Assembly (NCBI GenBank): GCA_014359885.1 | Contig: JACIYN010000018.1 | Span: 1-64,000, forward strand | Origin: Desulfacinum sp. | GTDB lineage: Bacteria > Desulfobacterota > Syntrophobacteria > Syntrophobacterales > DSM-9756 | Length of the DNA stretch: 64,000 bases | Direction of reading: 5' to 3' | Part shown: in pieces, positions 1 to 8,251 of the stretch | How positions within the stretch are numbered: the stretch's first letter is position 1 | Layout: the number at the start of each line of letters is the position of its first letter | Translations under genes and position numbers: made by a program | Notes under the pieces: generated by a model | Databases searched by the model: none | The model's input: only the letters and a program-made list of their open reading frames with translations | Told to the model about the DNA's origin: nothing

Positions 1-576
1 GGCGTCCTGCAGCTGACGTGTGGCCTTTCCCGCCATGTCGGCCAGGATCAAGGTTTCGTCGTCCACGTGTTCGATGGGCTTTTCCCGGGCCACGCGCAGC
101 AGGGACGGCGCGGGATACTTGCCCAGCTGCGGATCCAGGGGACCCAGCACGGCGTGCGGCCCCATGACGATCTGGTCCGCGGCCAAAGCGATCAGCGTTC
201 CACCGCTCATGGCATAATGGGGGACATAGACGGTCACGGGAGCCTGATGCTTCTTGAGGGCCCGGGCGATCTGAAGGGCGGCCAGGACCAGACCGCCCGG
301 AGTGTGGACCACCAGGTCCAGAGGAACATCCGAATCGGTCATGTGGATGGCTCGAAGGATCTCTTCCGAATCGTGCACATCGATGTAGCGCATGACGGGA
401 AATCCCAGCAGGCTCATGGTTTCCTGCCGGTGGACCAGCAGAATCACCCGAGAGCCCCGTTCCGCTTCGAAACGGGCGATGGCCCTCTGGCGGGTCGCAT
501 CGATGATCCGCTGGCGCAGCAGGGGCTGCAGAGACGCCAGGACGATAAAAAGCCAAAAGAAATCCGTAGGATTCAT
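1..576 (-). CDS. SDH-family (ClpP/crotonase-fold) membrane serine protease, 3' end outside window
   Basis: This reading frame is not in the minus ORF track because it runs off the left edge; 192 codons are visible. It begins with a hydrophobic N-terminus (MNPTDFFWLFIVLASLQPLL), which suggests a membrane anchor. The body matches the serine dehydrogenase proteinase family (SDH, PF01972): a VVHTPGG segment followed by YAMSGGTLIALAADQ, where the Ser of MSGGT is the expected nucleophile, then the MGPHAVLGPLDPQLG stretch. The start ATG at 576 follows GGAAAGGAGAAGGG. It lies 32 bp after the rhomboid stop, so the two are probably co-transcribed. Family membership is firm; substrate is unknown. Confidence 0.85.
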   Translation of the reverse strand, partial: MNPTDFFWLFIVLASLQPLLRQRIIDATRQRAIARFEAERGSRVILLVHRQETMSLLGFPVMRYIDVHDSEEILRAIHMTDSDVPLDLVVHTPGGLVLAALQIARALKKHQAPVTVYVPHYAMSGGTLIALAADQIVMGPHAVLGPLDPQLGKYPAPSLLRVAREKPIEHVDDETLILADMAGKATRQLQDA

Positions 577-608
577 CCCTTCTCCTTTCCTTCAATTCTC
601 CCAAGAAC

Positions 609-1334
609 TCAGATCCGGTACAGATGACGCACCGGGTGCCATTCATCCGGATAATGGCGCCTGTAGTGCTTGGCCGACCTCTTGACCAGGGGACCGATCA
701 CGGCCCCCACCATAAAACCTCCGATGTGCGCCCACCAGGCGATCCCTCCGCCCGCCGTGGGCGCCAGGATCGAAAAAGTGCCCGAAAAAAGCTGGCTCAG
801 GAACCAGAATCCCAGGAACACCACCGCGGGCACCTCAATGAGCCATGGCAGGAAGAAAATGGGGATGAGGGTGATGATACGGGAGTGGGGAAACATCACG
901 AAATAGGCGCCCATGACACCGGCGATGGCCCCCGAGGCCCCGATGGCCGGTACGGTGGAATGGACGTTGAACGCGATGTGGGTCAGGGACGCCGCAACTC
1001 CGCACACCAGGTAGAAGATCGCGTATCGCACGTGGCCGAGCCGATCTTCCACGTTGTCGCCGAATATCCAGAGGGTCCACATGTTGCCGAGGAAGTGGAG
1101 CCAACCGCCATGGAGGAACATGTTGGTGAGAAACGGCCAATAGCTCAGACCTTCGGAAGGCCACGCCGGATGCGTGTATCGGGCGGGGACAATCCCCAGG
1201 AAAAAGATGAGTCGCTCCAACGCGGGTTCCGGCAGGGCGATTTCCACCATGAAAAAGAGGAGATTGATAAAAATGATGGTCCACGTGACGAACGGACTCC
1301 TGCGCCGGGGAATCGTATCCTGCAGAGGAATCAT
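609..1334 (-). CDS. rhomboid family intramembrane serine protease
   Basis: This 241-residue polytopic membrane protein cleaves transmembrane substrates within the bilayer. The family hallmarks are visible: an HGGWLHFLGNMWTLWIFGDN segment (L1/TM2 region), the nucleophile motif GASGAIAGVMGAY, and the catalytic His in AHIGGFMVGAVIG near the C-terminus. Together these give the expected Ser-His dyad. At least six hydrophobic segments can be counted and the length is normal for a bacterial rhomboid. It sits between the metzincin-like gene (28-bp gap) and the SDH protease gene (32-bp gap), all on the same strand, which suggests a membrane proteolysis operon. The substrate cannot be read from sequence. 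Confidence 0.93.
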   Translation of the reverse strand: MIPLQDTIPRRRSPFVTWTIIFINLLFFMVEIALPEPALERLIFFLGIVPARYTHPAWPSEGLSYWPFLTNMFLHGGWLHFLGNMWTLWIFGDNVEDRLGHVRYAIFYLVCGVAASLTHIAFNVHSTVPAIGASGAIAGVMGAYFVMFPHSRIITLIPIFFLPWLIEVPAVVFLGFWFLSQLFSGTFSILAPTAGGGIAWWAHIGGFMVGAVIGPLVKRSAKHYRRHYPDEWHPVRHLYRI

Positions 1335-1362
1335 GCTCGCTTCCGCCCCCTTTCAATGGATT

Positions 1363-2529
1363 TCAGACTTCCTCGTCAAAGAAGAGATCGGCTTTGATCT
1401 CGGCTTCTTCCTCGATGTTTCCCCCCACGGCGCCGGCCACGACGCCCAAGACAGCCATGAAGGCAGCATAGTGAAAGGAATCGGCCGTGTCGAGCCGCAC
1501 GTCACCACCCAGCCAACTGCCCACGATTTCCTTGGGAAATCCCAGAGCAACTATACTCATGACGATGAAAAGCATGAGCCATAGGGAGAAGAGACCCAGC
1601 AAGAGAGTCAGAAACGTCACCATCCGAGTTCGGGCCACCTGTTCACGAAATCCCAGTTCCCGCGTCACTTGTCCTAGATTCTGCCCGGCAAAGATAAAGA
1701 CCGTGGCACATACGATGGACAGGAGGGCACCTGCGGCCAAAGCAACACCGTCCAAATCAATCCCCAACTGCCACGGCTCAGGACTCAGAACCATAAAAAG
1801 CATGGAGACAACCGTTGCAGCCGTCATCCGTCCCATCTTGAGCGGAAGTCTCCAGGGAGCATAGCCTATGACATCCAGCAGCAGGCTCCGGGGATCCGCT
1901 CGGAAGGTGTTCCAATAAAAGCGAAACATCCCCTGCCCGCTGTTCCGCTCTTCCACACGAACGTCGGAAACTTCTTCCAATCGCCTGACAACCGTCAGGC
2001 GTTCGTCGTCCGAAAAGGATTCGATGCGAAGTTGGGAGGCATGCTCCGGAGGGGCCATAACACCCTCTGCGGAATGTTCCAGCCCCCACAGATGTCCCAG
2101 AATGTGGAGAGCGAGACCCGCCAGCTTCCGGGATTTATCCGGATCGCCCGCCAGCTCGTGTCCGGAAAGAACGCCCACTTCCAGGGCAGAGGAGGGTACT
2201 CCGAGCGTGGCGATGCGGTAGCGAGCCTTCAGTTCATTGGATACCAAGACAACGGCAAAGTCCCAATGATTCTTTATCTTCTCCTGGACCCCGGACTCCA
2301 GGAGATCCAGCGGATCCAACATGCCGTAGGCCGGATAGCGTGGCTTTCGGACAATCTGCCATTTCCAGTAAAATTCCGGAAACTGGCTCTCGATGACCTC
2401 CGCCGTCAGCTCCACCGCCTGCACGTAATCTTGCATCTCCTCAGGATTGGTCATGTGGGACAGGATGACCCAGCCGATATGAATCAGATTGCGACCCTTG
2501 GCGGACTGTTCCTCTGGGGAATTGTTCAT
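1363..2529 (-). CDS. metzincin-like membrane protein lacking the catalytic glutamate
   Basis: I chose the ATG at 2529 (MNNSPEEQSAKGRN), giving 388 aa; the tracked ORF extends 30 codons further but that extension looks non-coding. The N-terminal half resembles an archaemetzincin-like domain: FAVVLVSNELKARY, then LALHILGHLWGLEHS, which has the zinc-ligand spacing HxxxHxxGxxH of metzincins. The Glu normally following the first His is Ile (codon ATT). A following VMAPP could be the Met-turn. The C-terminal half has about four transmembrane segments (MTAATVVSMLFMVLS, ALLSIVCATVFIFAG, TFLTLLLGLFSLWLMLFIVM, AAFMAVLGVVAGAVGG) and an acidic tail. It may bind zinc but is predicted proteolytically inactive. 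It heads the protease operon. Confidence 0.7.
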   Translation of the reverse strand: MNNSPEEQSAKGRNLIHIGWVILSHMTNPEEMQDYVQAVELTAEVIESQFPEFYWKWQIVRKPRYPAYGMLDPLDLLESGVQEKIKNHWDFAVVLVSNELKARYRIATLGVPSSALEVGVLSGHELAGDPDKSRKLAGLALHILGHLWGLEHSAEGVMAPPEHASQLRIESFSDDERLTVVRRLEEVSDVRVEERNSGQGMFRFYWNTFRADPRSLLLDVIGYAPWRLPLKMGRMTAATVVSMLFMVLSPEPWQLGIDLDGVALAAGALLSIVCATVFIFAGQNLGQVTRELGFREQVARTRMVTFLTLLLGLFSLWLMLFIVMSIVALGFPKEIVGSWLGGDVRLDTADSFHYAAFMAVLGVVAGAVGGNIEEEAEIKADLFFDEEV

Positions 2530-2579
2530 ATGCCAGTCGTTTCCCTTGGTTTCAATGGGTAAGGAAGGTGGAAACAATC

Positions 2580-2600
2580 GGGCGGGCCCAGGCCCGCCCG
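2580..2600. repeat. GC palindrome, possible terminator between AOR and protease operon
   Basis: GGGCGGGCCCAGGCCCGCCC is a near-perfect hairpin in the 123-bp gap after the AOR stop. It may end AOR transcription, but no U-run follows. The same core recurs elsewhere in the window as a dispersed repeat. Confidence 0.55.
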
Positions 2601-2652
2601 ATCTTCCCGACTCACACACATGGGCGTTGATTCGCGTTCATTGGCGGTTTTC

Positions 2653-4479
2653 TTAGGCCAAGCCCAGGCGCTCCAGGAGCTTTGGGGTGGGGCGGCCGTT
2701 TTCGTCCCATTCCCTCAGCCGGTAGTAGATGGGGAGCATCTTGTCCAGTTCGCACACGTGGCCCTTGGCGGGCCCCGCGGGCATGGGTTCGCGGGTCATG
2801 CGCGGCGGCAGCGTGTCGTCCTTGGCGTCCAGGCCCGCCCTGTTGAGGAAGATCCTTTCCGCGTTGATGATCCGCTCGGCGGACGTCATGAGCGATTCCA
2901 TGGTGTAGCCGGCCCCGGTGGCGGTGTTGAGGAGCTCCAGGATGCGCACCGGCCGGATGTCCTTGGTCTTGGTCACCAGGTTGCGCACGGAAAAGAAGAC
3001 GCACAGGCCCGCCGAGTCGATGAGGGCGAACACGTCCTGCCAGTCCTTCACGATCTGGGGCTTGTCCTCCCAGGTCAGGGGATCCACCAGCAGGGGCACG
3101 CCGATGATTTCGATGTAGGCCGGATCTCCCCGCATGTGGCTGGCCCCGATGGGAGAGGTGGCATAGGCGAGCCCCATGCCCTTTTCCGCCCGGGGTTCGT
3201 AGCCGGCGAATTCCTGCCCCTTGGACACCATGGCCAGTTCCGGGCATCCATACTTGGCGGCGAGCCGCAGGCTGCCCAGGGCCAGGTCGTTTCCGAAGCC
3301 CTCGCGGGCGGCGGTCTTTCGGACCATGTCCACCATGGCTTCCGCATCGCCGAAGGGAAGCGGCCGCCCGACGGTCTTTTCGTCCAGGATGCCCTTTTCG
3401 AACATCTCCATGGCGCAGGCGATGGTGGCCCCCATGGTGATGGTGTCCATGCCCATCTCGTTGCAGATGTAGTTGGCCTTGATCACGGCGGCCAGGTCCC
3501 GCACGCCGCAGTTGCTCCCGAGGGCGTACACCGTTTCGTATTCGGGGCCTTCGCCTTCGCCCTGAAAGGGGCCTTCCGCCACACGGGTCACCCGCCCGCA
3601 GGCGATGGGACAGCTGAAGCAGGCCTTGGCCCGCACCAGGTACTTTTCCGTGAGCGCCTCGCCGCCGATGTCCTGCCAGTGTTCAAAGGTGCCCTGCTGA
3701 AAGTTCCGGGTGGGGTAAGCCCCCACGTTCTGGGTGCCCGTGGACGTGATGGGCGTTCCGTAGATCCGGAGGGGCGGCGGACCGTCCTTGGTCTGCTCCT
3801 TGAAGCCGGCCATGATCTCCTTGACCACCTTCTTGAACCCTTCCGGATCGTGGATGGGAACCTTTTGGGTTCCGAAGACGGCCACACCCTTGAGGTTCTT
3901 GGAGCCCATGACGGCTCCCACGCCCGAGCGGCCGGCGGCCCGGTCCTTGTCGTTCATGACCGAGGCGAAAAGGACGCCCCGTTCCCCGGCGGGGCCGATG
4001 ACCGCCGTGCGCGCGTCCTGTCGAGTTTCTTGGCGAAGCAGCCGGTCCGTCTCGTGGGTGTCCCGGCCCCACAGGTGTTGGGCGCTGCGCAGTTCGGCGC
4101 GGCCTTCTTCCACCCAGAGATAGACCGGTTTTTCAGCGCGCCCCTCGAAGATGATGCCGTCCAAGCCGGCCCTTTTGAGCATGGCGGGGAATTGGCCGCC
4201 CGCGTTGGAGCAGGTGAGGGCGCCGGTGAGCGGCGACTTGGTCACCACCATGTACCGGGCGCCGGTGGGGGTTCCCGTTCCGGTCAGGGGAGCGGTGAGG
4301 AAGATGAGCTTGTTTTCCGGAGAAAGGGGATCGCAGGCGGGGTCCACCTCATCCAACAGGAACCGGGTGCCCAGGCCCCGGCCTCCCACGTAGTCCATGG
4401 CCTTCTGCCGGTCCAATTCCTCCACCGCCGTGGTGCCTTCGCTCAGGTTGACCCGAAGGATCTTTCCCATCCATCCCAT
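2653..4479 (-). CDS. aor: tungsten-dependent aldehyde:ferredoxin oxidoreductase
   Basis: The enzyme oxidises aldehydes to acids with ferredoxin (or runs in reverse) using a tungstopterin cofactor and a [4Fe-4S] cluster in the cytoplasm. The ORF track extends upstream to 4767, but the ATG at 4479 (MGWMGKILRVNLSEGTT) has a perfect AAGGAGGACGCTC ribosome site and gives 608 aa, the usual AOR length. The N-terminal domain includes the pterin-binding region ARYMVVTKSPLTGALTCSNAGG. The cluster cysteines are in AKACFSCPIACGR (CxxCxxxC), with the fourth likely in DSAGLCVFF. The 96 codons upstream in the tracked ORF are 7-bp repeat DNA, not protein. It diverges from a MoaD-like gene, a common pairing because pterin synthesis needs MoaD. 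Confidence 0.97.
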   Translation of the reverse strand: MGWMGKILRVNLSEGTTAVEELDRQKAMDYVGGRGLGTRFLLDEVDPACDPLSPENKLIFLTAPLTGTGTPTGARYMVVTKSPLTGALTCSNAGGQFPAMLKRAGLDGIIFEGRAEKPVYLWVEEGRAELRSAQHLWGRDTHETDRLLRQETRQDARTAVIGPAGERGVLFASVMNDKDRAAGRSGVGAVMGSKNLKGVAVFGTQKVPIHDPEGFKKVVKEIMAGFKEQTKDGPPPLRIYGTPITSTGTQNVGAYPTRNFQQGTFEHWQDIGGEALTEKYLVRAKACFSCPIACGRVTRVAEGPFQGEGEGPEYETVYALGSNCGVRDLAAVIKANYICNEMGMDTITMGATIACAMEMFEKGILDEKTVGRPLPFGDAEAMVDMVRKTAAREGFGNDLALGSLRLAAKYGCPELAMVSKGQEFAGYEPRAEKGMGLAYATSPIGASHMRGDPAYIEIIGVPLLVDPLTWEDKPQIVKDWQDVFALIDSAGLCVFFSVRNLVTKTKDIRPVRILELLNTATGAGYTMESLMTSAERIINAERIFLNRAGLDAKDDTLPPRMTREPMPAGPAKGHVCELDKMLPIYYRLREWDENGRPTPKLLERLGLA

Positions 4480-4493
4480 GAGCGTCCTCCTTG

Positions 4494-4560
4494 TCCGTTG
4501 TCCGTGATCCGTGATCCGTGGTCCGTGAGCCGTGATCCGTGGTCCGTTAGCCGTTAGCCG
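4494..4560. repeat. heptanucleotide repeat array (TCCGTGA type)
   Basis: The sequence reads TCCGTTG TCCGTGA TCCGTGA TCCGTGG TCCGTGA GCCGTGA TCCGTGG TCCGTTA GCCGTTA, a strict 7-bp period with drifting units. It starts 15 bp upstream of the AOR start codon. Positions 4502-4518 are the exact reverse complement of 4788-4804 in the partner array. Confidence 0.9.
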
Positions 4561-4760
4561 GGGCCCGCAGACTGCAAGGCGTTGCCCGTGAATGGGGGCT
4601 CGCCGGGAGCGTGTCCGAAAACGCCGGCCATGACCGCTTTTCTCCCCTTTTTCAAAGGGGGCCGGGGGAATGGCCCGTGATCCGCTGTCCGTGCTCCAAG
4701 GATCCAGGGGCCCGTGCCTCTTCACCCGTCCCTTTCCCCGAAGGGCGACGCACAGACGAC

Positions 4761-4823
4761 GGTTCACGGATTACGGCCTGCGGATTACGGATCACGGATC
4801 ACGGTTTCCGGTTCCCGGCCCCG
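4761..4823. repeat. heptanucleotide repeat array, inverted partner of 4494-4560
   Basis: The sequence reads GGTTCAC GGATTAC GGCCTGC GGATTAC GGATCAC GGATCAC GGTTTCC GGTTCCC GGCC, again with a 7-bp period but on the opposite strand sense. With 4494-4560 it brackets about 200 bp between the divergent aor and moaD-like genes and could fold into a long imperfect stem. I see no gene in 4480-4900. Confidence 0.9.
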
Positions 4824-4900
4824 GGGGTCTCCGGCTATAAAGAACTCCGAAGAGGGGATCGCCTCCCAACAAATGAATCCATCACCCGGAAGGTGTCCAC

Positions 4901-5134
4901 ATGAAGATCCGCGTGGAAAGCTTCGCCACCTATCGAACCTACACGGAACACCTGCCCCCGGACAAGCGGCTGGATGTTCCCGAAGGCGCCGTCATCCGGG
5001 ACGTGCTGGACACCCTGGGCGTTCCCATGGACAAACCCATCATCCTCATCGTGAACGGCCGGGCCCGCCCCGCCCACACGCCCCTCAAGGAAGGCGACCA
5101 CCTGGTCTTTTTTCCTCCCCTGGAAGGGGGCTAA
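4901..5134 (+). CDS. MoaD/ThiS-family sulfur carrier protein
   Basis: This 77-residue beta-grasp protein ends in LEGG, the C-terminal Gly-Gly that is adenylated and thiocarboxylated in MoaD/ThiS proteins. The pattern IRDVLDTLGVP...IILIVNGR...LKEGDHLVFFPPLEGG is typical. It is probably the pterin-synthase small subunit, or an AOR-dedicated sulfur carrier, because it diverges from aor. The start is ATG at 4901 (MKIRVESFATYRTY) after GGAAGGTGTCCAC. ThiS or a tungsten-specific carrier are alternatives. No MoaE-like gene is next to it. Confidence 0.9.
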   Translation: MKIRVESFATYRTYTEHLPPDKRLDVPEGAVIRDVLDTLGVPMDKPIILIVNGRARPAHTPLKEGDHLVFFPPLEGG

Positions 5135-5201
5135 AAGGATAGGGACCAAAATCCACGCGAACGCTTTCACCCATTTGGCGGCCACTTGTTTTGTCCAACA
5201 G

Positions 5202-5325
5202 GACCTTGTGCCTTTCATACAGGCGGGCTGTAGGGGCGAATCATCATTCGCCCCTACAGCTCCCTGGGTCCTAAAGGCGCGTTTCACCCTTCCGTGTCGC
5301 GGATTCCCGTGATGGGGGTTTGCGC
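5202..5325. repeat. palindrome-bearing intergenic element (family D/P1)
   Basis: A 34-bp perfect palindrome (GCTGTAGGGGCGAATCATCATTCGCCCCTACAGC, 5227-5260, quoted in part elsewhere) sits inside a longer conserved sequence that ends ...GCGCGTTTCACCC...GTGATGGGGGTT. The same flanks recur inverted at 9738 and 44549 and in the same orientation at 11391. There is no gene in 5135-5795. Confidence 0.85.
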
Positions 5326-5384
5326 GAAAAAGAACCGCAAACGAGACGCCCTCAGGTTCGAGCAGGCGCTGCGGGAGCGCCTCT

Positions 5385-5603
5385 GGGAGGCTGTTCGAGA
5401 ACGCCGCGAGTGAGCGCCCTTTTCGTAGCGCAGCCCTTTAGGGCTGCGGAAAGACCCCCGAACGTCGGGTAGGCCATCGCATATTTCCTGTCACTTCATG
5501 AAGTTGCGATGGCCCTTTCCGCGGGGCTGAAGCCCCGCGGCTACGAAAGGAGGGGCCATAACCCGGGCTCTTAACTCGGACAGCCATTGTCGGACAGGCT
5601 CCC
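5385..5603. repeat. compound intergenic element, module A copy 1
   Basis: The element starts GGGAGGCTGTTCGAGAACGCC and ends TGTCGGACAGGCTCCCA. Inside are two hairpins, GCAGCCCTTTAGGGCTGC and CCGCGGGGCTGAAGCCCCGCGG, and a conserved ATTTCCTGTCACTTCATG segment. Full copies recur at 46816-47036 (inverted) and 55901-56109, with partial copies at 23310, 50277 and 52943. Confidence 0.85.
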
Positions 5604-5771
5604 AGGAGCTTGTCCGACAACGGAAGATTTATGCCGTTCAACGTCCATCCGTCATCCCCGCGAAGCTTGTCCCCGGCTTGAACGGGGAGCGGGGATCCAG
5701 GATTTCCGGCAGCTTATGGACTCCCGCTTACGCGGGAGTGACGGTTTGTAGCGTTCTCGGACAGGCTCCCA
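5604..5771. repeat. compound intergenic element, module B copy 1
   Basis: Directly abuts module A and shares its termini (GGAGCTTGTCCGACAA...TTCTCGGACAGGCTCC) but carries a different core: CGTCATCCCCGCG...GGGGATCCAGGATTTCC...CTCCCGCTTACGCGGGAGTGACGG. That core resembles a dispersed repeat known from many proteobacteria. A second copy lies at 42030-42173. Confidence 0.85.
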
Positions 5772-5795
5772 GGCGCGATCCGAGCCGAGGTCCTG

Positions 5796-6489
5796 TCACA
5801 GCCCCAGGTAGGCCTCCCGGATCTTGGGATCCCCCAGAAGCTCCGCCGAAGCGCCCTGGCGCACCAGCCGCCCGGTTTCCATCACGTAGGCGCGGTCGCT
5901 GTTTTTCAAGGTCATCTCCACGTTTTGTTCCACCAACAGCACGGTCATCTCCTTTCGGATCCGCCGGAGCTGCTCGAAGATTTCCTTCACGATCAAAGGC
6001 GCCAGGCCCAGGGACAACTCGTCGATGAGAAGCACCACGGGCCGCGCCATGAGCGCCCGGCCGATGGCCAGCATCTGCTGTTCGCCGCCGGAAAGGGTTC
6101 CCGCCCGCTGGTTCCAACGCTCCCGCAGGATGGGAAACATCTCGGTCACCCACTCGAAGGATTGGGAAAGGCGGTTGCGTGCTTCCTTGCGAAAGGCGCC
6201 CATTTCCAGGTTTTCCCTGACGGTGAGGTCCTTGAAGACCCGGCGGCCTTCGGGAACGCAGGCCATGCCCCGATGGGCGATTTCGTGCGGGGCCAGGGCC
6301 CCGATGTCGGTTCCGTCCAGGAGCACCCTTCCCTGGGCGGGCTTGAGAAGCCCCATCAGGGTGCGGATGAGGGTGGTCTTGCCGGCGCCGTTGGCGCCCA
6401 CCACGGCCACGGTTTCCCTGGGGCGCACATCCAGCGAGATGCCGTGCAGAACCTTGTTTTCCCCGATAAAGACGTGCAGATCTTGAACT

Positions 6490-6497
<8 letters not shown>
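5796..6497 (-). CDS. livF: branched-chain amino acid ABC transporter ATPase LivF
   Basis: One of two ATPases energising a Liv-type importer on the inner face of the membrane. The 233-residue protein has Walker A GANGAGKTT, the signature LSGGEQQMLAIGRAL and Walker B VVLLIDELSLGLAP, all in LivF-like form. The start ATG at 6497 overlaps the livG stop by 8 bp, so translation is probably coupled. The operon order is livH-M-G-F, with the binding-protein gene upstream at 10041-11237. The substrate may be an amino acid or another small carboxylate; the family is broad. Confidence 0.95.
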
Positions 6498-7221
<724 letters not shown>

Positions 7222-7231
7222 GGCGTTTCCT

Positions 7232-8161
7232 CTAGGGTTGAGCGTCCAGGGTGCGAAAGCGCTTCCGCCACAGGCCCACGAGGCCTTCCGGGGCGAACCG
7301 GCTGATGAAAAGGGCCACCAGCCCGAAGATGAGCACGTGGAATTCCCCGTAAATCCGGATGTATTCCGAAAGCACCTCCAGGAAGACGGCTCCCACGATG
7401 GGCCCCGCCAAGGTGCCCAGCCCTCCGATGATGGTCATGGCCAGCACCAGGAACATGAGGTTGAGCGAAAGGATTTCCGGGGTGATCAGCTGGTGGTAGT
7501 GGCCGTAGAGGGCCCCCGCCAGGCCCGCCATGGTGCTGGAAAGGACAAAGGCCGCCACGCGGATCTTCACCACGTGGATTCCCAAGGACGCGGCGGCCGT
7601 CTCGTCGTTTTGCACCGCCCGGAAGGCGGTCCCCAGATCGGATCGGATGATCCGGTGGATCACGTAGAGCAGACCCAGGGCCACCGCGGCCATGAGATAG
7701 AAGGCCCACGCCTTGGAATAGAAGGGCAGGACGAAGGGGACGGACAGGCCCATGGTCCCCCGGGTGATCTCGTATTCGTTGTCGATCACGATCCGGAGCA
7801 TCTCGGAAAAGGCCAGGGTGGTGAGCGACAGGTAGATGCCGCCCATGCGGATGCAGAGCACTCCCAGCAGCAGGCCCAGAACCGCCGCCACGGCCATGCC
7901 CACCAAGGCCCCCAGAAGGGGCGGGAGCTGGAAATAGATGGCGCACATGCCGGACACGTAGGCTCCGATGCCGGCAAAGGCCGCGTGGGCAAAGGACACC
8001 TGGCCGGTATAGCCCGCCAGGAGATTCCAACTGGCGGCCATCATCACGTAGAAAAGGCAAAGAATGGCCGTGTGGAGCCAGTAGTCTCCGGCCACCAGAG
8101 GGAGCACCGCCAGCACGCCGAAAAGACCCATGGACAGCAGCCAGACAACAGAACGGGGCAC
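7232..8161 (-). CDS. livM: branched-chain amino acid ABC transporter permease LivM
   Basis: An inner-membrane permease with eight or more hydrophobic segments and the family motif NLLAGYTGQVSFAHAAFAGIGAY near the N-terminus. The tracked ORF starts at a TTG at 8188, but a GTG at 8161 (VPRSVVWLLSMGLFGVL) follows GAAGGAGTTGTCC at ideal spacing, giving 309 aa; I prefer it. The conserved AASLGIHVVKIRVAAFVLSS loop and LTIIGGLGTLAGPIVGA-like segment (MTIIGGLGTLAGPIVGA) support LivM. It pairs with LivH to form the channel. Confidence 0.94.
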   Translation of the reverse strand: MPRSVVWLLSMGLFGVLAVLPLVAGDYWLHTAILCLFYVMMAASWNLLAGYTGQVSFAHAAFAGIGAYVSGMCAIYFQLPPLLGALVGMAVAAVLGLLLGVLCIRMGGIYLSLTTLAFSEMLRIVIDNEYEITRGTMGLSVPFVLPFYSKAWAFYLMAAVALGLLYVIHRIIRSDLGTAFRAVQNDETAAASLGIHVVKIRVAAFVLSSTMAGLAGALYGHYHQLITPEILSLNLMFLVLAMTIIGGLGTLAGPIVGAVFLEVLSEYIRIYGEFHVLIFGLVALFISRFAPEGLVGLWRKRFRTLDAQP

Positions 8162-8251
8162 GGACAACTCCTTCGCTGCAAAAGGCAACAGAACGCCAAC
8201 TTTCCTTCGCGCATTGCGGGTCGCCGGGGCGACCGACTTTCCCTTGCGCGA

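Noticed and set aside
2620-4557. 645-aa plus-strand ORF
   Set aside because: It lies antisense to aor, whose motifs and ribosome site are clear; long antisense ORFs are expected at this GC content.
4480-4767. Upstream 96-codon extension of AOR in the ORF track
   Set aside because: It is translated heptanucleotide repeat (ITDHG-like peptide); the start at 4479 has a perfect ribosome site and normal length.
4494-4823. CRISPR array
   Set aside because: The repeats are 7 bp with no spacers, and no cas gene is present.
5227-5260. P1 palindromes as rho-independent terminators
   Set aside because: No U-tract follows them and they occur in any orientation relative to genes, including inside a coding sequence. 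They are better treated as dispersed repeats, although some may stop transcription.
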